Shown piece after piece: positions 5,393 through 6,999 of a stretch of DNA of 6,999 bases. The notes beneath the pieces were generated by a model that ran no database searches, was not told the DNA's origin, and saw only the letters and a program-made list of their open reading frames with translations. The DNA is taken from assembly GCA_030668065.1 (NCBI GenBank), contig DAOUUS010000082.1:1-6999 (forward strand), in the 5' to 3' direction. The stretch comes from Candidatus Methanophagales archaeon. Its GTDB lineage: Archaea; Halobacteriota; Syntropharchaeia; Alkanophagales; Methanospirareceae. Both the position numbers and the translations under genes were made by a program. Within the stretch, counting starts at the first letter, position 1. The number at the start of each line of letters is the position of its first letter.

Positions 5393-6592
5393 ATGAAAGC
5401 AGTGATTTTAGCGGCGGGTGAGGGGAAGAGGATGCGACCCCTTACTTACGAAAGACCAAAAGTGATGCTTCCAATAACGGGAAAGCCGATACTCGAGCAT
5501 TTACTGGAAGAGGTGAAAAGAGCAGGAATTAACGATTTCGTATTCGTTGTTGGATACCACGATGAGACCATTCGTGATTACTTTGGAAACGGTGCGGACC
5601 AAGACGTTAGTATTCAGTATGTAACGCAAAAAACGCAGCTCGGTACGGCAGACGCGCTGAGTAGAACAGAAAAATTAGTAGAAGATAAATTCATCATGCT
5701 GAACGGGGACACGATTGTGAGTGCGGAAGACATTAAACAGGTTATAACAGGCGAACTCAGTCTTGGCGTTATTGAAGTACCAAATCCAGAAGAGTACGGC
5801 GTTGTTGAGACAGAAGGAGAGAAGATATTAAGAATACACGAGAAGATGAGTGCGCCACCATCGAACCTGATAAACGCAGGTGTTTACTTATTAAACGCGA
5901 GTATTTTTACCGCTCTGACAAAGACAGCAAAATCGAAGAGAGGTGAATTTGAACTCACTGATTCGTTACAGTTGCTGATAGACGAAGGCCAAAGCATCTT
6001 CTGTAAGAAAATCGCGCGTTGGATAGACGTCAGCTATCCCTGGGATTTACTGGCGGCAAACACGGCTTTAATGGATAAGATAAAACCAGCTAACAATGGT
6101 GAACTCGAAGAAAACGTCCGGCTAAAAGGCAAAGTATTGATTGGGGCAGGGACTACACTAAAATCCGGGACTTACATAGAAGGTCCAGTTGTAATAGGCG
6201 AAAACTGTGAAATCGGCCCTAATAGTTACATACGTCCAAATACGACTGTTGGCGATAATTGCCATATTGGAAATGCGGTTGAAATTAAAGCTTCGGTTAT
6301 TATGGACAATACGAATATTCCGCACCTTAGCTATATCGGTGATTCTGTCATTGGCAGCCGGTGCAATCTCGGTGCGGGAACGAATATAGCGAATTTACGG
6401 TTTGATAACGCACATGTTAGAGCAAAAGGATTGGATACCGGGCGAAGGAAGTTCGGTGCGATCATAAGCGATGGCGTGAGGACCGGGATAAATGCAAGTA
6501 TAGATGCGGGTTCGATAATCGGGAATGATACGCTTCTCGGTCCCGGTGCTTTCGCTTCGGGGCATATAGAAAAAAATGCGAGGATATTTTAA
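5393..6592 (+). CDS. glmU: Bifunctional sugar-1-phosphate nucleotidyltransferase/acetyltransferase, archaeal GlmU type
   Basis: The protein joins a nucleotidyltransferase to a left-handed beta-helix acyltransferase, as in archaeal GlmU-like enzymes such as Sulfurisphaera ST0452. These acetylate glucosamine 1-phosphate and couple N-acetylglucosamine 1-phosphate to UTP. Many also accept glucose 1-phosphate and dTTP. Residues 1-230 carry LAAGEGKRMRPLT (6-18), RPKVMLP (21-27) and the metal-binding LNGD with Asp106. From about 240 the hexapeptide repeats run (VLIGAGTTLKSGTYIEGPVV, IGENCEIGP, VGDNCHIGN). Lys299, His311, Tyr314 and Asn325 align with E. coli GlmU Lys351, catalytic His363, Tyr366 and Asn377. 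So the acetyltransferase half looks intact. Length 399 is normal for the archaeal form. The start follows no Shine-Dalgarno site and may be leaderless. A second nucleotidyltransferase gene begins on the next base after its stop. The exact sugar and nucleotide are inference. Confidence 0.85.
   Translation: MKAVILAAGEGKRMRPLTYERPKVMLPITGKPILEHLLEEVKRAGINDFVFVVGYHDETIRDYFGNGADQDVSIQYVTQKTQLGTADALSRTEKLVEDKFIMLNGDTIVSAEDIKQVITGELSLGVIEVPNPEEYGVVETEGEKILRIHEKMSAPPSNLINAGVYLLNASIFTALTKTAKSKRGEFELTDSLQLLIDEGQSIFCKKIARWIDVSYPWDLLAANTALMDKIKPANNGELEENVRLKGKVLIGAGTTLKSGTYIEGPVVIGENCEIGPNSYIRPNTTVGDNCHIGNAVEIKASVIMDNTNIPHLSYIGDSVIGSRCNLGAGTNIANLRFDNAHVRAKGLDTGRRKFGAIISDGVRTGINASIDAGSIIGNDTLLGPGAFASGHIEKNARIF
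6580..6583 (+). promoter_or_regulatory. Ribosome-binding site of the second nucleotidyltransferase gene
   Basis: GAGG lies inside the last codons of the preceding gene, nine bases before the ATG at 6593. It is the only candidate site and supports coupled translation of the two genes. Confidence 0.4.
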
Positions 6593-6999
6593 ATGGTATT
6601 TAAACAGGCGATAGTGCTCGCTGCGGGAGAAGGCGAAAGGCTGAGACCGTTTACAGCGTCAAAGCCAAAGTTAATGATACGAATAGGTGATAAGCCGGTT
6701 CTGCAATATGTCGTGGAAGCGCTGGAAAGAAACGGCATAAGAGAGCTAATCTTTGTCGTGGGCTATAAAAAAGAGAAGATAATGGATTATTTTGGCGATG
6801 GCAAGGATTTAGGTGTGCAGATAGAGTATGTAGTTCAGGAACATCTGCTGGGGACGGGAGACGCACTGAATCAAGCGGCGGGTAAGACGGCAGACCGATT
6901 TCTCGTATTGTCCGGTGATAACGTAATTGATGCCGCGACCATCGCGGATTCCGGACTTTTGAATGCGGCAGGAAATGCGGTATTGATAAAAGCACAGGA
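6593..6999 (+). CDS. Second sugar-1-phosphate nucleotidyltransferase (partial, cut by window end)
   Basis: From the ATG at 6593, directly after the stop of the previous gene, 135 codons run to the window edge without a stop. The product is a clear paralogue of the upstream enzyme's first domain: AIVLAAGEGERLRPFT at 6-21, KPKLMIRIGDKPVLQYVVEA at 24-43, FVVGYKKEKIMDYFG at 54-68, LLGTGDAL at 85-92 and the metal-site LSGDN with Asp109. The family activates sugar 1-phosphates with UTP or dTTP for glycan synthesis. Metal-site context differs (SGDN against NGDT in the neighbour), and a loop has MIRIGDKP where the neighbour has MLPITGKP, so specificity may differ. Whether it carries a beta-helix acyltransferase half cannot be seen. 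Zero spacing points to one message and a shared pathway. Confidence 0.85.
   Translation, partial: MVFKQAIVLAAGEGERLRPFTASKPKLMIRIGDKPVLQYVVEALERNGIRELIFVVGYKKEKIMDYFGDGKDLGVQIEYVVQEHLLGTGDALNQAAGKTADRFLVLSGDNVIDAATIADSGLLNAAGNAVLIKAQ

Noticed and set aside
6651..6995. 114-codon minus-strand frame opposite the second nucleotidyltransferase gene
   Set aside because: The plus strand encodes an unmistakable nucleotidyltransferase here, and the reverse frame is a low-information shadow.

Overview
The window reads as a euryarchaeal chromosome fragment. Archaeal markers visible in the sequence are a tRNA guanine-10 N2-methyltransferase with THUMP and DLPYG motifs, a fragment of an STT3/AglB oligosaccharyltransferase (WWDYG motif), fused nucleotidyltransferase/left-handed beta-helix enzymes of the archaeal GlmU type, a membrane-anchored winged-helix protein, AT-rich TATA-like boxes about 25-30 bases before several starts, and oligo-T ends. 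Methane- or alkane-oxidising or methanogen-related lineages (ANME-1-like) fit the style, but that placement is impression, not proof.

Left part (1-1200): the first 59 bases are the start of an ABC-transporter ATPase on the minus strand, LivF-like and cut by the window edge. Facing away from it is a broken STT3/AglB remnant (about 106-681) that lacks all membrane segments and carries an in-frame TGA. Bases 682-963 hold no gene but contain a diverged inverted repeat and several T-tracts. On the minus strand at 964-1197 lies what looks like a decayed small membrane-protein gene that was once coupled to its upstream neighbour by an ATGA overlap.

Middle (1194-4300, all minus strand), in transcription order: trmG10 (4300-3251), a 93-residue archaeal protein of unknown function (3146-2865), a membrane-anchored winged-helix protein overlapping it by 26 bases (2890-1916), and a secreted protein of unknown function with a strong Shine-Dalgarno site (1838-1194). 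The last two plus the decayed gene suggest a cell-surface or sensing locus of unknown purpose.

Right part (4396-6999, plus strand), divergent from trmG10: pdxS, the lyase/synthase subunit of pyridoxal phosphate synthase, ends in a T9 tract. It is followed by two tandem sugar-1-phosphate nucleotidyltransferase genes of the GlmU-like family, the second starting on the base after the stop of the first and cut by the window end. These two probably make UDP-N-acetylhexosamine or a related activated sugar for surface glycans. No rRNA, tRNA, CRISPR array or intact insertion sequence was seen.
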